From assembly GCA_040902305.1 (NCBI GenBank), contig JBBDXN010000146.1, forward strand, positions 9,612 to 73,611: 64,000 bases of DNA, written 5' to 3'. Origin of the DNA: CAMLFJ01 sp040902305. Lineage in GTDB: Bacteria; Methylomirabilota; Methylomirabilia; Rokubacteriales; CSP1-6. Of this stretch, positions 16,611-25,157 are shown in pieces; position 1 is the stretch's first letter, and each line of letters opens with the position of its first letter. A program made the position numbers and the translations under genes. The notes under the pieces are model-generated. The model did not search any database. It was not told the origin of the DNA and worked only from the letters and a program-made list of their open reading frames with translations.

Positions 16611-18200
16611 ATGTCGCGCCAGATCAAGATCTACGACACCACCCTTCGCGACGGCACGCAGGGCGAGGGCGTGGCCTTCTCCATGGAGGACAAGGTGCGC
16701 ATCGCGCACCGCCTCGATCAGCTCGGCGTCCACTACATCGAGGGCGGCTGGCCGGGCTCGAATCCCAAGGACCTGCGCTTCTTCAAGCGCGTCCAGGACG
16801 CGGTGTTCAAGACCGCGAAGATCAGCGCGTTCGGCGCCACCCGCCGGCCCGGGGTGCGGCCGCAGGAGGACGGCAACCTCCATGCCCTGGTGGAGGCGGG
16901 GCCGCCCGTGGTCACCATCTTCGGCAAGGCGTGGGACTTTCACGTGACCTCGGCGCTCGGCACCACGCTCGAGGAGAACGTGGCGATGATCGCGGACTCG
17001 GTCGCCTACCTCCTCAAGCACTTCGAGGAGGTCATCTACGACGCCGAGCACTTCTTCGACGGGTTCAAGCGAAACCCGGACTATGCGATGCGGACGCTGC
17101 TGGCCGCGGAGGCCGCGGGGGCCCACTGCCTGGTGCTCTGCGACACCAACGGCGGCAGTCTCCCGCACGAGGCCTCCGCGATCATCAACGAGGTCAAGCG
17201 CGCGGTGAAGGCGGAGACCCCGCTCGGCATCCACGTGCACAACGACACCGAGTGCGCGGTGGCCACCTCGCTCGCCGCGGTCGGGGAGGGCGTCGGCCAC
17301 GTGCAGGGGACGATCAACGGCTACGGTGAGCGCTGCGGCAACGCCAACCTCGTCTCGATCATCCCCAACCTGATGCTGAAGATGGGGCTCGAGTGCATCC
17401 CGCGCCCCAACCTGCGCGAGCTGCGCGACGTCTCCCGCCTCGTCTCCGAGCTGGCCAACCGCAAGCCGTGGTCGTCGCAGCCCTACGTGGGCGATTCCGC
17501 GTTCGCCCACAAGGGCGGCATCCACGTCTCCGCGGTGCTCAAGCACCCGGAGACCTACGAGCACGTGGACCCGGGATCGGTCGGCAACCAGCGCCGGGTG
17601 CTGGTCTCCGAGCTGGCCGGGCAGTCCAACGTGCTCTGGAAGGCCAAGGAGTACGGGATCGACCTCGACAAGAACACCCCGGAGGCCCGCCGCATCCTCG
17701 AGATGCTCAAGCGCCTCGAGGACGAGGGCTTCCTGTTCGAGGGCGCGGAGGCCTCCTTCGAGCTCCTGATGGAGCGGGCGCTCGGCAATCACCGGCCGTA
17801 CTTCGAGCTCGGGGGCTACCGGGTGATCGTGGAGGAGAACGCGGGCGACGGCGAGCCGGTGGCCGAGGCCACCGTGCGCCTGCGGGTCAAGGGCATCGAG
17901 GAGCACACCGCGGCGGCCGGCAACGGCCCGGTGCACGCGCTCGACCACGCGCTCCGCAAGGCGCTGGAGGACTTCTACCCGAACCTGCGCGAGATGGCGC
18001 TGCTCGACTACAAGGTGCGTATCCTGGACGAGTCCAAGGCCACCGCGGCCAAGACGCGCGTGCTCATCACGTCGGGCGATGGCAACGACACCTGGGGGAC
18101 GGTGGGGGTCGCCGACAACATCATCGAGGCGTCGTGGCAGGCGCTGGTGGACTCGGTGGAGTACAAGCTGCGTCGCGACGAGAAACAGGGGAAGCGGTAG
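16611..18200 (+). CDS. cimA: (R)-citramalate synthase
   Basis: A 529-residue enzyme of the isopropylmalate/homocitrate synthase family, closest in length and motifs to CimA, which condenses pyruvate and acetyl-CoA to citramalate, the first step of the threonine-independent isoleucine route. The TIM barrel starts IKIYDTTLRDGTQGEGVAFS; the metal-binding GIHVHNDTECAVA and GYGERCGNANL are present, and a LeuA-type allosteric domain fills the last about 140 residues, so feedback inhibition is likely. The ATG at 16611 fits the promoter just upstream. The last 10 bp are part of a perfect 50-bp inverted repeat. Confidence 0.9.
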   Translation: MSRQIKIYDTTLRDGTQGEGVAFSMEDKVRIAHRLDQLGVHYIEGGWPGSNPKDLRFFKRVQDAVFKTAKISAFGATRRPGVRPQEDGNLHALVEAGPPVVTIFGKAWDFHVTSALGTTLEENVAMIADSVAYLLKHFEEVIYDAEHFFDGFKRNPDYAMRTLLAAEAAGAHCLVLCDTNGGSLPHEASAIINEVKRAVKAETPLGIHVHNDTECAVATSLAAVGEGVGHVQGTINGYGERCGNANLVSIIPNLMLKMGLECIPRPNLRELRDVSRLVSELANRKPWSSQPYVGDSAFAHKGGIHVSAVLKHPETYEHVDPGSVGNQRRVLVSELAGQSNVLWKAKEYGIDLDKNTPEARRILEMLKRLEDEGFLFEGAEASFELLMERALGNHRPYFELGGYRVIVEENAGDGEPVAEATVRLRVKGIEEHTAAAGNGPVHALDHALRKALEDFYPNLREMALLDYKVRILDESKATAAKTRVLITSGDGNDTWGTVGVADNIIEASWQALVDSVEYKLRRDEKQGKR

Positions 18201-18385
18201 CGCGGGGGGCGCGGGCAGCGGCGCGGGGCGGTCGGGGGTCTCTGACCACGACGCGCGATCTCGTCTTTCGCTGATAGCAGTTCCCAATCTGGAGACGCGA
18301 GGCTCCTGGCTCGGGTTGGCGGGAACGGGTCAACCGACCCCCGACCGCCCCGCGCCGCTGCCCGCGCCCCCCGCGCTACCGCTTC
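18191..18385. repeat. Perfect 50-bp inverted repeat with 95-bp loop
   Basis: The left arm (18191-18240) and right arm (18336-18385) are exact reverse complements. The left arm contains the final two codons and stop of cimA; the right arm ends 7 bp before the ATG of the fumarase alpha gene. It fills the whole cimA-fumarase interval. It may be a mobile palindrome, an inverted duplication, or an assembly fold-back. Confidence 0.93.
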
Positions 18386-18392
18386 GGGACAA

Positions 18393-19328
18393 ATGAAGAG
18401 CATTCCGGCCAAGCTGATCGAGGATACGGCGCGGGAGTTGACGGCCCGGGCGGCCATCGATATTCCGGCGGACTATCGCGAGGGCGTTCGATTGGCCCGC
18501 GACCGCGAGAAGAATCGGCTTGCGCGGTTCGTGCTGGATCAGATGCTGGGGAACTGGGAGATCGCGTCGGCCGACCGGCGGCCGATGTGCGCGGATACCG
18601 GGCTGCCGCGCTACTACGTGCGGCTCGGCAACGAGGCCGCGGTCGAGGGCGGGCTGGTGGCGCTCGAGCGCGCGCTGCGGAAGGCGACCGCGGAGGCCAC
18701 CCAGGCCATTCCGCTCCGGCCCAACCGGGTCCACCCGCTCACCCGGGAGGACCGCAACGACAACGTGGGCATCCACGCGCCGGAGGTCACCTACGCGGTG
18801 GAGCCGGGGGCCGCCTGGATCGACGTCACCACCGTCCACAAGGGTGGGCTCTTCGGCAGCGACTACCGGATGCTGTTCCCGGGCGACGGGGTGGCCGGCA
18901 TCAAGCGCTTCTTCGTGGACACCCTGATCGAGTCGGGCAAGCGCGGCCTGGCCTGCCAGCCCGCCATCGTCGGCGTGGGCATCGGCGGGGCCAAGGACAC
19001 CTGCGTGCGGCTCGGAAAGGAAGCGGCGTGCTTGCGCCTGGTCGGCAGCCGCAATCCCGATCCGGCGGCGGCGGCGCTGGAGGACGAGCTGACCGCGCTG
19101 GGCAACTACATCGGCATCGGGGCCATGGGCTTCGCGGGCACCTCCATGGTGGTGGCGACCCACGTGGAGCTGGCCTACACGCATACCGGCGGCATGCCCA
19201 TCGGCATCCACCAGTTCTGCCTGTCTTCCCGACGTGCCTCAGCGCGGATCGGCCCGGACGGCCGCGTGGAGTTTCGGAGCGACCCCGGCTGGTTCACCGA
19301 CTACTACCGCCGCGCGGGGATCGAGTGA
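18393..19328 (+). CDS. Class I fumarase / L(+)-tartrate dehydratase family, alpha subunit
   Basis: A 311-residue subunit of an oxygen-sensitive [4Fe-4S] hydratase. Three conserved cluster cysteines are visible in PMCADTGLPRYYV, in GLACQPAIVGVG and in HQFCLSSRRAS. Together with the next gene it would hydrate fumarate to malate (fumarase) or dehydrate tartrate; two-subunit forms in bacteria lacking FumC usually serve as the TCA-cycle fumarase. Its start lies only 7 bp from the right arm of the large inverted repeat and no clear ribosome binding site is seen. Confidence 0.9.
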   Translation: MKSIPAKLIEDTARELTARAAIDIPADYREGVRLARDREKNRLARFVLDQMLGNWEIASADRRPMCADTGLPRYYVRLGNEAAVEGGLVALERALRKATAEATQAIPLRPNRVHPLTREDRNDNVGIHAPEVTYAVEPGAAWIDVTTVHKGGLFGSDYRMLFPGDGVAGIKRFFVDTLIESGKRGLACQPAIVGVGIGGAKDTCVRLGKEAACLRLVGSRNPDPAAAALEDELTALGNYIGIGAMGFAGTSMVVATHVELAYTHTGGMPIGIHQFCLSSRRASARIGPDGRVEFRSDPGWFTDYYRRAGIE

Positions 19329-20023
19329 TGGGAGCGGCGATCGCGCGGCTCGACGACGTGGCCATGGACGAGGTCCACCTCACCACGCCGGTGTCCGACG
19401 AGGCCATCCGGTCGCTCAAGCTGGGCGACGTGGTCTACCTGAGCGGGGCGCTCTACACCGCGCGCGAGGGCGTCTATCGGCAGGTGGTGGAGAAGAACGC
19501 TCCGTTCCCGGAGGCGGTGCGCGCGCTCACCAACGTGAACTTCCACTGCTCGCCCGCGGCCGCGGCGCGCCCGGACGGCAGCCACGTGGTCGAGGCGGTG
19601 ACCGCGACCGCCAGCTTCCGCTTCGGGAAGTCCATGGGCCCGTGGTTCGAGCGCTCGGGGGCGCGCGTGATCGTGGGCAAGGCCGGGCTCACCGAGCTGG
19701 CCTATCGCGAGTGGTTCGTGCCCCACCGCGCGGTGTATCTCACCACGGTCGGCTACGGCATGGGCGCGGCCTACGGCCGCGGGATCAGCCGCGTTCGCGA
19801 AGTCCACTGGCTCCGCGAGCTCGGGATCGCCCAGGCCCTCTGGGTCCTCGAGGTCGACCGGCTCGGCCCGTTCCTGGTGGAGGGCGACGCGGAAGGCCGG
19901 AGCCTCTTCGCCCTCGCCAACCGCGAGATCAACCTCCGCATCGCCGAGATCTACAAGACCCTCCCGCCCCCCGCCCTCTCCCGCTTCGGCGAAGTCCTCG
20001 CCCGCACCGACGAAGTCGTCTGA
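19328..20023 (+). CDS. Class I fumarase / L(+)-tartrate dehydratase family, beta subunit
   Basis: A 231-residue beta subunit, corresponding to the C-terminal swivel domain of single-chain class I fumarases. Family blocks include LKLGDVVYLSGALYTARE and GKSMGPWFERSGARVIVGK. It overlaps the alpha-subunit stop by one base (TGATG), so the two are translationally coupled. The gene ends 2 bp before a palindromic element. Confidence 0.9.
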   Translation: MGAAIARLDDVAMDEVHLTTPVSDEAIRSLKLGDVVYLSGALYTAREGVYRQVVEKNAPFPEAVRALTNVNFHCSPAAAARPDGSHVVEAVTATASFRFGKSMGPWFERSGARVIVGKAGLTELAYREWFVPHRAVYLTTVGYGMGAAYGRGISRVREVHWLRELGIAQALWVLEVDRLGPFLVEGDAEGRSLFALANREINLRIAEIYKTLPPPALSRFGEVLARTDEVV

Positions 20024-20025
20024 TC

Positions 20026-20143
20026 TGGGGTCAGGTCTTACATTACGACATTTCGGGCGCCCGATAGCGCGCGCGGGGCGGGCGGGTCCTGGCAGGGCTG
20101 CCTATTCAGCTGCTCGAATGTCGTAATGTAAGACCTGACCCCA
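20026..20143. repeat. Palindromic element A, copy 1 (118 bp, perfect 27-bp arms)
   Basis: The left arm 20026-20052 begins TGGGGTCAGGTCTTACATTA; the right arm 20117-20143 is its exact reverse complement. A second copy with the same arms but a different, shorter centre is at 54452-54543. The arm sequence resembles REP units associated with IS200-like Y1 (RAYT) transposases; no transposase lies in the window. Confidence 0.92.
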
Positions 20144-20164
20144 GCTCGGGTTTCCGCCACGTAC

Positions 20165-20207
20165 CACCCTTCACCCTGACTCTCTCCCCTGAGGGAAGAG
20201 GGGACCC
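20165..20207. repeat. REP element B, copy 1 (degenerate half)
   Basis: TTCACCCTGACTCTCTCCCC followed by an AGGGAAGAGGGG arm is a partial copy of the palindromic family seen seven more times in the window. It encodes the last residues of the MBL hydrolase on the minus strand. Confidence 0.6.
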
Positions 20208-21466
20208 TTGCTGCGATCCTCGCGGGATTTGTCGGTGGAGTCGCGGGCGGTGGCGGAGAAGATGCCACGGGTCATGAGCGCGCGGGCTTCCTCCGCGCGG
20301 CGGTCGTAGATCCGCGCGCGGGCGGCGTGAGCTTCCCGGTGGGTGGGCTCGGCCGCGACGGCCCAGTCGATCAGGTGGGCGGCGAGCGCCAGGCGCCCTT
20401 CCGCGGCGAGCGTCTGGGCCCGCGCGATCACGCCGTCGAGGCCGCCGGCCAGCGCGATGATCTCGCGGCCGAGCTCGGCCTCCGGCGCGGGCTTCAGATG
20501 CGAGGGCACGCCGTCGTACCAGCCGCCGTAGAGCCGCCAGAGATTGCGCACCACGTAGTCGGGCTCGTCGTACACCGGTTGCAGATATCGCCGCGCGGCC
20601 AGGTGGGCCGGCGGCTCGACCGCGCGCAGCACTTCTTCGAGAGTGGCCCCCGCGTTCATCAGCGCCAGCGTCTGGCTCACCAGCGCCTCCAGCCACTCCG
20701 CGGTGTCGGTGAGCGCCTGCCGCACGCGCTCGGCCCCGAAGATGGGCATGCCGTGGCCGGGGATGAGCAGCGCCGGCCCGCGGGCCGCCATCGCGCGCAG
20801 GGCCGTCGCCCACTCCGCCGCGTAGCGCTGCACCTTCTGGGGGTTGCCCGCATTGGGCGCCACCCAGATGAAGAGATCCCCGGTCCAGAGAATGCGCCGC
20901 TCCGGCCACCACACCCAGGTGGCGTCGTCGGTCTCGCCGCGCGCGTGCTGCAGGTCCAGCGTCATTCCGTCGGTCTCGAAGCGGAACGCCTGGTCGTAGA
21001 CGGTATCGGGATAGTCGTACTCGCTGGGCCAGGAGGCGGCGATCGAGAACTGCCGCGCGTTGATCAGCCCGTTGTAGCCGGTGGTGGCGCGGTAGCGGTC
21101 GAAGCGCGCGGCCACGCTCCGGTGTCCGATGATTCGAGGCCGCGGCCGGCCTCGTTCGGCCGCCTCGGCCAGGAACGGCGGCATCCCGAAGGCGTGATCG
21201 GCGTGGCCGTGCGTGTAGATGGCCGCGTGGACCGGCCCCGGATCGATCGCCCGCACCGCGGCGAACGTGCGGTCGCGGGCCACGTAGTTGGCGGTGTCCA
21301 CCAGCACGAGCCCGGAGCCGGCGCGCACCACCGTCACGTTGGCGAAGGCGTGCACGAAGAAGACGCCGGGGGCGATCTCCTCGGTCGCGCCGGTGGCCTT
21401 CCAGAACTCGCGGGGCTCGACGCCGCCCGACCAGCAGGCCTCGGCCCGCTCGCGGATCTGGCCCAT
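20171..21466 (-). CDS. MBL-fold hydrolase with alkylsulfatase-type dimerisation domain
   Basis: A 431-residue metallo-beta-lactamase-fold enzyme. The metal motif THGHADHAFG is at about residues 92-101 and a second ligand histidine follows in LLIPGHGMPIFG; the region from about 230 (EPDYVVRNLWRLYGGWYDG) is the alkylsulfatase dimerisation block of SdsA-like enzymes. No signal peptide is seen, so it is probably cytoplasmic; activity on sulfate esters or on other linear substrates is possible. The ATG overlaps the stop of the MFS gene by one base. The C-terminal tail (PLFPQGRESG) is encoded by a fragment of REP element B, so the natural end has been replaced or extended. Confidence 0.82.
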   Translation of the reverse strand: MGQIRERAEACWSGGVEPREFWKATGATEEIAPGVFFVHAFANVTVVRAGSGLVLVDTANYVARDRTFAAVRAIDPGPVHAAIYTHGHADHAFGMPPFLAEAAERGRPRPRIIGHRSVAARFDRYRATTGYNGLINARQFSIAASWPSEYDYPDTVYDQAFRFETDGMTLDLQHARGETDDATWVWWPERRILWTGDLFIWVAPNAGNPQKVQRYAAEWATALRAMAARGPALLIPGHGMPIFGAERVRQALTDTAEWLEALVSQTLALMNAGATLEEVLRAVEPPAHLAARRYLQPVYDEPDYVVRNLWRLYGGWYDGVPSHLKPAPEAELGREIIALAGGLDGVIARAQTLAAEGRLALAAHLIDWAVAAEPTHREAHAARARIYDRRAEEARALMTRGIFSATARDSTDKSREDRSKGPLFPQGRESG

Positions 21467-22737
21467 CAGGCCGTCCTCCAGATATTGCGGCCGCGCGTCT
21501 CGGGCGCGAGGCAGGCGGAGAGGAAGGCGCCCACGGCCAGGAGCAGGCAGAGCGCGAAGGCGGCGCGGTAGGCGTCGTGCCCGTACACGCGCGCGCCCGC
21601 GACGAGGGCGCCGTCCCAGTAGCGGTCGAGCACGAGCCCGGTCACCCACTGCATGATCCCGAAGGAGAGGAAGGTGGGCAGGTTGTGGAAGCCGAGCGCC
21701 ACGCCCACGTAGCGGGGATCGTTCACCTCCCGGATGGCCGCGAAGACCACCACGACCACGCTCGATCCGAACCCGATCAGGAAGCAGATCAGCGGGAGGT
21801 ATCCGGGCGCGATCGGGGTGGCCGGGCCGACCAGGGCCGCCCACGTGAAGACGTTCAGGCCGCTCAGCACGATGAGCGGCAGCCGGCGCCGCTCCAGGCG
21901 GTCGGAGAGCCAGCCGAGCAGCGGCGCGCCGACGAGCAGGCCCAGCGCGGCCAGCCCGACCAGGTTGGCGGCCTGCACTCGCGGCAGCTCGTAGACGTGG
22001 GTCAGGTACGGGACGCCCCAGAGCCCCACGAAGGCGGCGAAGCCCCCGTAGATGCCGCCCGAGATGAGCGCGACCGTCCACGAGCGGGCGTTGATGATCA
22101 CGCTGGGTATTCCGGCGATGATCTCCCCGAGCCTCCGCTCGGGGGCGCGCGGGCGCGCCTCCGCCGCGGCCCCGCGCTCCGGACGGTCCCGCACCGAGAG
22201 AAAGCACGCGGCGGCCAGCAGCACGGTGGTCGCGCCGATGGTGACGAAGCCCTGCCGCCAGCCGATCTGCTCGACGAGGAGGGCCAGGGGCGTCGTGCCC
22301 GCGATCGCCCCGAGCGAGCCCACGCTCTGGGCCGCGCCCGCGACGGTTCCGAACTCCTCGGTGCGGAACCACTCCGCGGCCAGCCGCAGCCCCGCGATCA
22401 GGATCACCGAGGCCCCGAGACCCACGAGCAGGCGCCCCGCGAACGCCACCCCGAAGCCCGGGGCCAGCCCGAAGAGCACGGAGCCCGCGCTCATGCTGAG
22501 CCCGCCGAGCGTGAGGGTGCGGCGCGGGCCCAGGAAATCGGCCAGGCTGCCACCGGGCAGCGCCATCGCCGCGAAGCAGTAGGGATAGATGGCGGAGAGC
22601 GCGCCCAGGGTCGCCGCCGAGACCGCGAAGGCGGCCATCAGATCGCCCGCCACCACCACCGGGGCCACGCGATGGAAGTACGAGAGGAAGTAGAGCAGGG
22701 CGGGAACGACCAGGACGCCCCAGCGCGTCCGGGCCAC
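21466..22737 (-). CDS. Major facilitator superfamily transporter
   Basis: A 423-residue twelve-helix permease. The loop 2-3 signature reads GGSLADFLGPRRTLTLGG and the equivalent loop in the second half is GWLSDRLERRRLPLIV. It begins with GTG that overlaps the stop of the DinB-like gene (TAGTG), and its own stop overlaps the MBL hydrolase start. Coupling to the hydrolase suggests that it imports the substrate or exports the product of that enzyme. Substrate not recognisable. Confidence 0.88.
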   Translation of the reverse strand: MARTRWGVLVVPALLYFLSYFHRVAPVVVAGDLMAAFAVSAATLGALSAIYPYCFAAMALPGGSLADFLGPRRTLTLGGLSMSAGSVLFGLAPGFGVAFAGRLLVGLGASVILIAGLRLAAEWFRTEEFGTVAGAAQSVGSLGAIAGTTPLALLVEQIGWRQGFVTIGATTVLLAAACFLSVRDRPERGAAAEARPRAPERRLGEIIAGIPSVIINARSWTVALISGGIYGGFAAFVGLWGVPYLTHVYELPRVQAANLVGLAALGLLVGAPLLGWLSDRLERRRLPLIVLSGLNVFTWAALVGPATPIAPGYLPLICFLIGFGSSVVVVVFAAIREVNDPRYVGVALGFHNLPTFLSFGIMQWVTGLVLDRYWDGALVAGARVYGHDAYRAAFALCLLLAVGAFLSACLAPETRGRNIWRTA

Positions 22738-23195
22738 TAGGCCTTGCCGCTCCGCCAGGCGTCGATCTGCCCCCGGTGCTCCTGGTAGTGATGCCGGCTG
22801 TTGAGATCCACGATCTTGTACGCGGTCTTGCCGGGCACGTAGCGCTCGTCCGGCACCGCGGCGGCGGCCCGCATGAAGGCGGCGTGCGAGGCGTCGAGCT
22901 CCTTCACGATGTCGCCGGTGGCCGCGGCCTTCCTGGCGTCGGCGAAGCGGCCGTTCCAGGCGTCCACGTCCTCGTAGGAGACGCCCTCCGGGATGGGCCG
23001 CTCGCCCCGGGCCAGCCGCTCCAGGGCCGGACCCAGCTCGCGGTGCCAGCCCGAGATGTGGGCGACGATGTCGCGCGCGCTCCAGGTCCCGAGCCAGACC
23101 TGGCGCATCTGGCCCTCGTCGAGCCCGGCGATCGCGCGCTTGAACTGGGTGAACTCGGTCTCCGCTTCGCTCAGCAGGGTCGTCTTCTCCGACAT
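22737..23195 (-). CDS. DinB/DfsB-like four-helix-bundle protein
   Basis: A 152-residue protein of the DinB/ClbS-DfsB superfamily. The conserved histidine in WSARDIVAHISGWHRE and the C-terminal HHYQEH motif form the usual three-ligand metal site. Members include thiol-dependent transferases and ClbS-like protectants; the role here is unknown. AAAGGAG lies about 10 nt upstream of the ATG. First gene of the three-gene MBL/MFS unit. Confidence 0.78.
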   Translation of the reverse strand: MSEKTTLLSEAETEFTQFKRAIAGLDEGQMRQVWLGTWSARDIVAHISGWHRELGPALERLARGERPIPEGVSYEDVDAWNGRFADARKAAATGDIVKELDASHAAFMRAAAAVPDERYVPGKTAYKIVDLNSRHHYQEHRGQIDAWRSGKA

Positions 23196-23219
23196 GGCCG
23201 CGGCGTCTCCTTTGACTGG

Positions 23220-23657
23220 TCAGGCCAGGGATCGGGGCGGGATGCGCTTGTAGAAGAGCAGCTCGCGCACCCCCTGGGGCAGGTTGTCGACGTGGCCGCT
23301 CGGCGTGAACCCGAGCGCGCGATGCATCTGGATGGACGCCCCGTTGGTCTCCTCGGTGGAGGAGTAGAGGCGCGGGGTGGGCGACACCGCCTCCACCGAT
23401 TTGAAGAACTCGCGGGCGATGCCTTTCCGACGAAAGTCCTCACGGACCACGACCAGGCTGACGAAGGTGCACTGGAACCAGTCCACGCGGTAGGCGAGGA
23501 AGCCCACGATCTCACCCTCGGCCTCGGCCACGATCAGGTGATGACGCTCCAGATGCGAGCGGATGAAGGCGCCCGCGCGCTCCTCTCCGACGACCTGCGC
23601 GGCAAGGGTCCGGCAGCCGATCTCGTCGGCCACCCGGGGCAGTCGGATCTCGATCAT
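23220..23657 (-). CDS. GNAT-family N-acetyltransferase
   Basis: A 145-residue acetyltransferase. The acetyl-CoA binding motif A is seen in VVREDFRRKGIAREFFKSV and motif B-like residues in NGASIQMHRALGF, the arrangement of ribosomal-protein and small-molecule GNATs. The substrate is unknown. ATG 23657 starts at the conserved strand IEIRLPRV; an ATG six codons upstream (23675) is an alternative, and a much longer upstream frame has no GNAT character. Confidence 0.8.
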   Translation of the reverse strand: MIEIRLPRVADEIGCRTLAAQVVGEERAGAFIRSHLERHHLIVAEAEGEIVGFLAYRVDWFQCTFVSLVVVREDFRRKGIAREFFKSVEAVSPTPRLYSSTEETNGASIQMHRALGFTPSGHVDNLPQGVRELLFYKRIPPRSLA

Positions 23658-23751
23658 GGGGGCGCCCGGACGCATTGTTATCGCGCCCCGGCGCCCCCGC
23701 AACCGCGAGGGTGATGCCGGCGAAGCGTCCGCGACGCGGCCCGGTCGCCGC

Positions 23752-24447
23752 TCAGTAGGTGCCGGGACGGATCCGCTTGAAGAGATCCTTGAGCTTGTCG
23801 GCGGTGAAGCCGGGGCTCTGGCACACCGAGATGATCTCGCGCTCGTCGGCTTCCACCTTCGCGATCGCCTCGGGGATCTTCGCCGCGATGTCGTGCGGGA
23901 TCGTGCACACCCCGTGCTGGTCACCGTGGATCAGATCTCCCGGCTTGATCAGGACGCCGCCCACCTTGATCGGGATGCCAAAGTCCACCATGTGCACGTT
24001 GGCGTGGGAGACCGAGACGTGGGCCGCGCAGAACTGGAAGCCGAGCGCGCGCACCTCGTCCAGATCGCGCACCGAGCCGTCGGTCACCACCCCCACGCAC
24101 CCGAGCGCGCGATGGATGTTGGCCTGCACCTCGCCCCACTGGGCGCCCTGGCCGCGCGGATCGTCGAGATCGTGCACCACGATCACCCGCGGGGCCGGGA
24201 TGGTTTGGACGAAGTCCCACCAGCCGTACATGCTGGCCCGGTGGCCGTCGATGGGCCCCTGCTCGGCCCGGATGACGCACGGAACCGCGTAGCCCACCAT
24301 CGGCCCCATCTCGGGGAAGCGCGCGCGGATGTCCGAGGACAGGTTGCCCTGCTCGCGCGGGCGCACCTTGAAGGTCTCGATGGCGTTGGCGACGCTGGGG
24401 CTGGTGATCTTCTTGAGCGCTTCGACCTCTTGCGTGGTGAGCGGCAC
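23752..24447 (-). CDS. RraA-like / 4-hydroxy-4-methyl-2-oxoglutarate aldolase-like protein
   Basis: A 231-residue protein of the RraA/HMG-CHA aldolase superfamily. The active-site signature is VVTDGSVRDLDEV (Gly/Asp-Gly and Arg-Asp pair), followed by the GDLIHGDQHGV block. Class II pyruvate aldolases of this family cleave 4-hydroxy-2-oxo acids; others only regulate RNase E. The presence of the full Asp/Arg set argues for enzymatic activity. The start is GTG, opening PLTTQEVEALKKI; the frame continues upstream only as a shadow of other genes. An imperfect 13-bp tandem repeat (GTATGGGATTGGC) lies in the 47-bp spacer before the next gene. Confidence 0.82.
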   Translation of the reverse strand: MPLTTQEVEALKKITSPSVANAIETFKVRPREQGNLSSDIRARFPEMGPMVGYAVPCVIRAEQGPIDGHRASMYGWWDFVQTIPAPRVIVVHDLDDPRGQGAQWGEVQANIHRALGCVGVVTDGSVRDLDEVRALGFQFCAAHVSVSHANVHMVDFGIPIKVGGVLIKPGDLIHGDQHGVCTIPHDIAAKIPEAIAKVEADEREIISVCQSPGFTADKLKDLFKRIRPGTY

Positions 24448-24494
24448 GGTGGCCTCCGTATGGATTGGCGTATGGGATTGGCGGCTGGGTCGGG

Positions 24495-25157
24495 TCAGAT
24501 AGTGCCCTTTCGCCGCTCCGTGAGCAACTGCTCGAGCCGCGGGATGACGTCCCGCACGCCGCTCAGGTTGGGATTGACCCGCAGGGCGCGGCGGAAGTAG
24601 GACAGGGCGCGCTCGGGCTCGTCCAGCCGCAGGTAGATCTGCCCGTAGCCGGCCAGGGCCCCGAAGTGGGCCGGGTTGCGCTTGATCACCTCGTCGCAAT
24701 CCCGGAGCGACTTCTCGTCGTCGCCCAGGAGGAAGTAGACGGTGGCGCGCTTGTTCCAGGCCTCCGCGAAGTCCGGCTTGCGCTGGATCGCCTTCGTGAA
24801 GGTCTCCAGCGCCGCGGGGCCGTCGCCGCGGCTCATCTGCTCGATGCCGGCCTGGAGCAGCCCGTCGGCCTCCGCGTCGCCGGAGCGGCTCCAGACCCGC
24901 CAGACCGAGTGCTCGGCCAGCACCCGGACCACGTCGTCCTCGTCCGCGAGCGCCCCGATCAGGACGGAGGCGTCGGCGCCGGCGCCGACCTCGCCGAGCC
25001 ACGCGGTGGCGCGGCGACGCGTGTCGGGGTCCGGCTTCTTGATGTCGGCCAGCGCCTGCTCCCGGGTGAGCGGTACCGGGGGCTGGGCGGACGCGCCGGA
25101 CGCGATCAGCCCGAGCGCCAGCGCGAGCCCGGCCAGGGCGGCGGCCGCGCGGTTCAC
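24495..25157 (-). CDS. Secreted HEAT/TPR-repeat protein
   Basis: A 220-residue exported protein: signal peptide with hydrophobic core LAGLALALGLIASGASA, a HEAT-like repeat (ADIKKPDPDTRRRATAWLGE) at about 35-75, and three tetratricopeptide repeats from about residue 105 to 205 (WNKRATVYFLLGDDEKSL and similar). It is probably a periplasmic scaffold. It overlaps the ligA stop by 4 nt (GTGA) although no functional link with DNA ligase is apparent. Confidence 0.8.
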   Translation of the reverse strand: MNRAAAALAGLALALGLIASGASAQPPVPLTREQALADIKKPDPDTRRRATAWLGEVGAGADASVLIGALADEDDVVRVLAEHSVWRVWSRSGDAEADGLLQAGIEQMSRGDGPAALETFTKAIQRKPDFAEAWNKRATVYFLLGDDEKSLRDCDEVIKRNPAHFGALAGYGQIYLRLDEPERALSYFRRALRVNPNLSGVRDVIPRLEQLLTERRKGTI

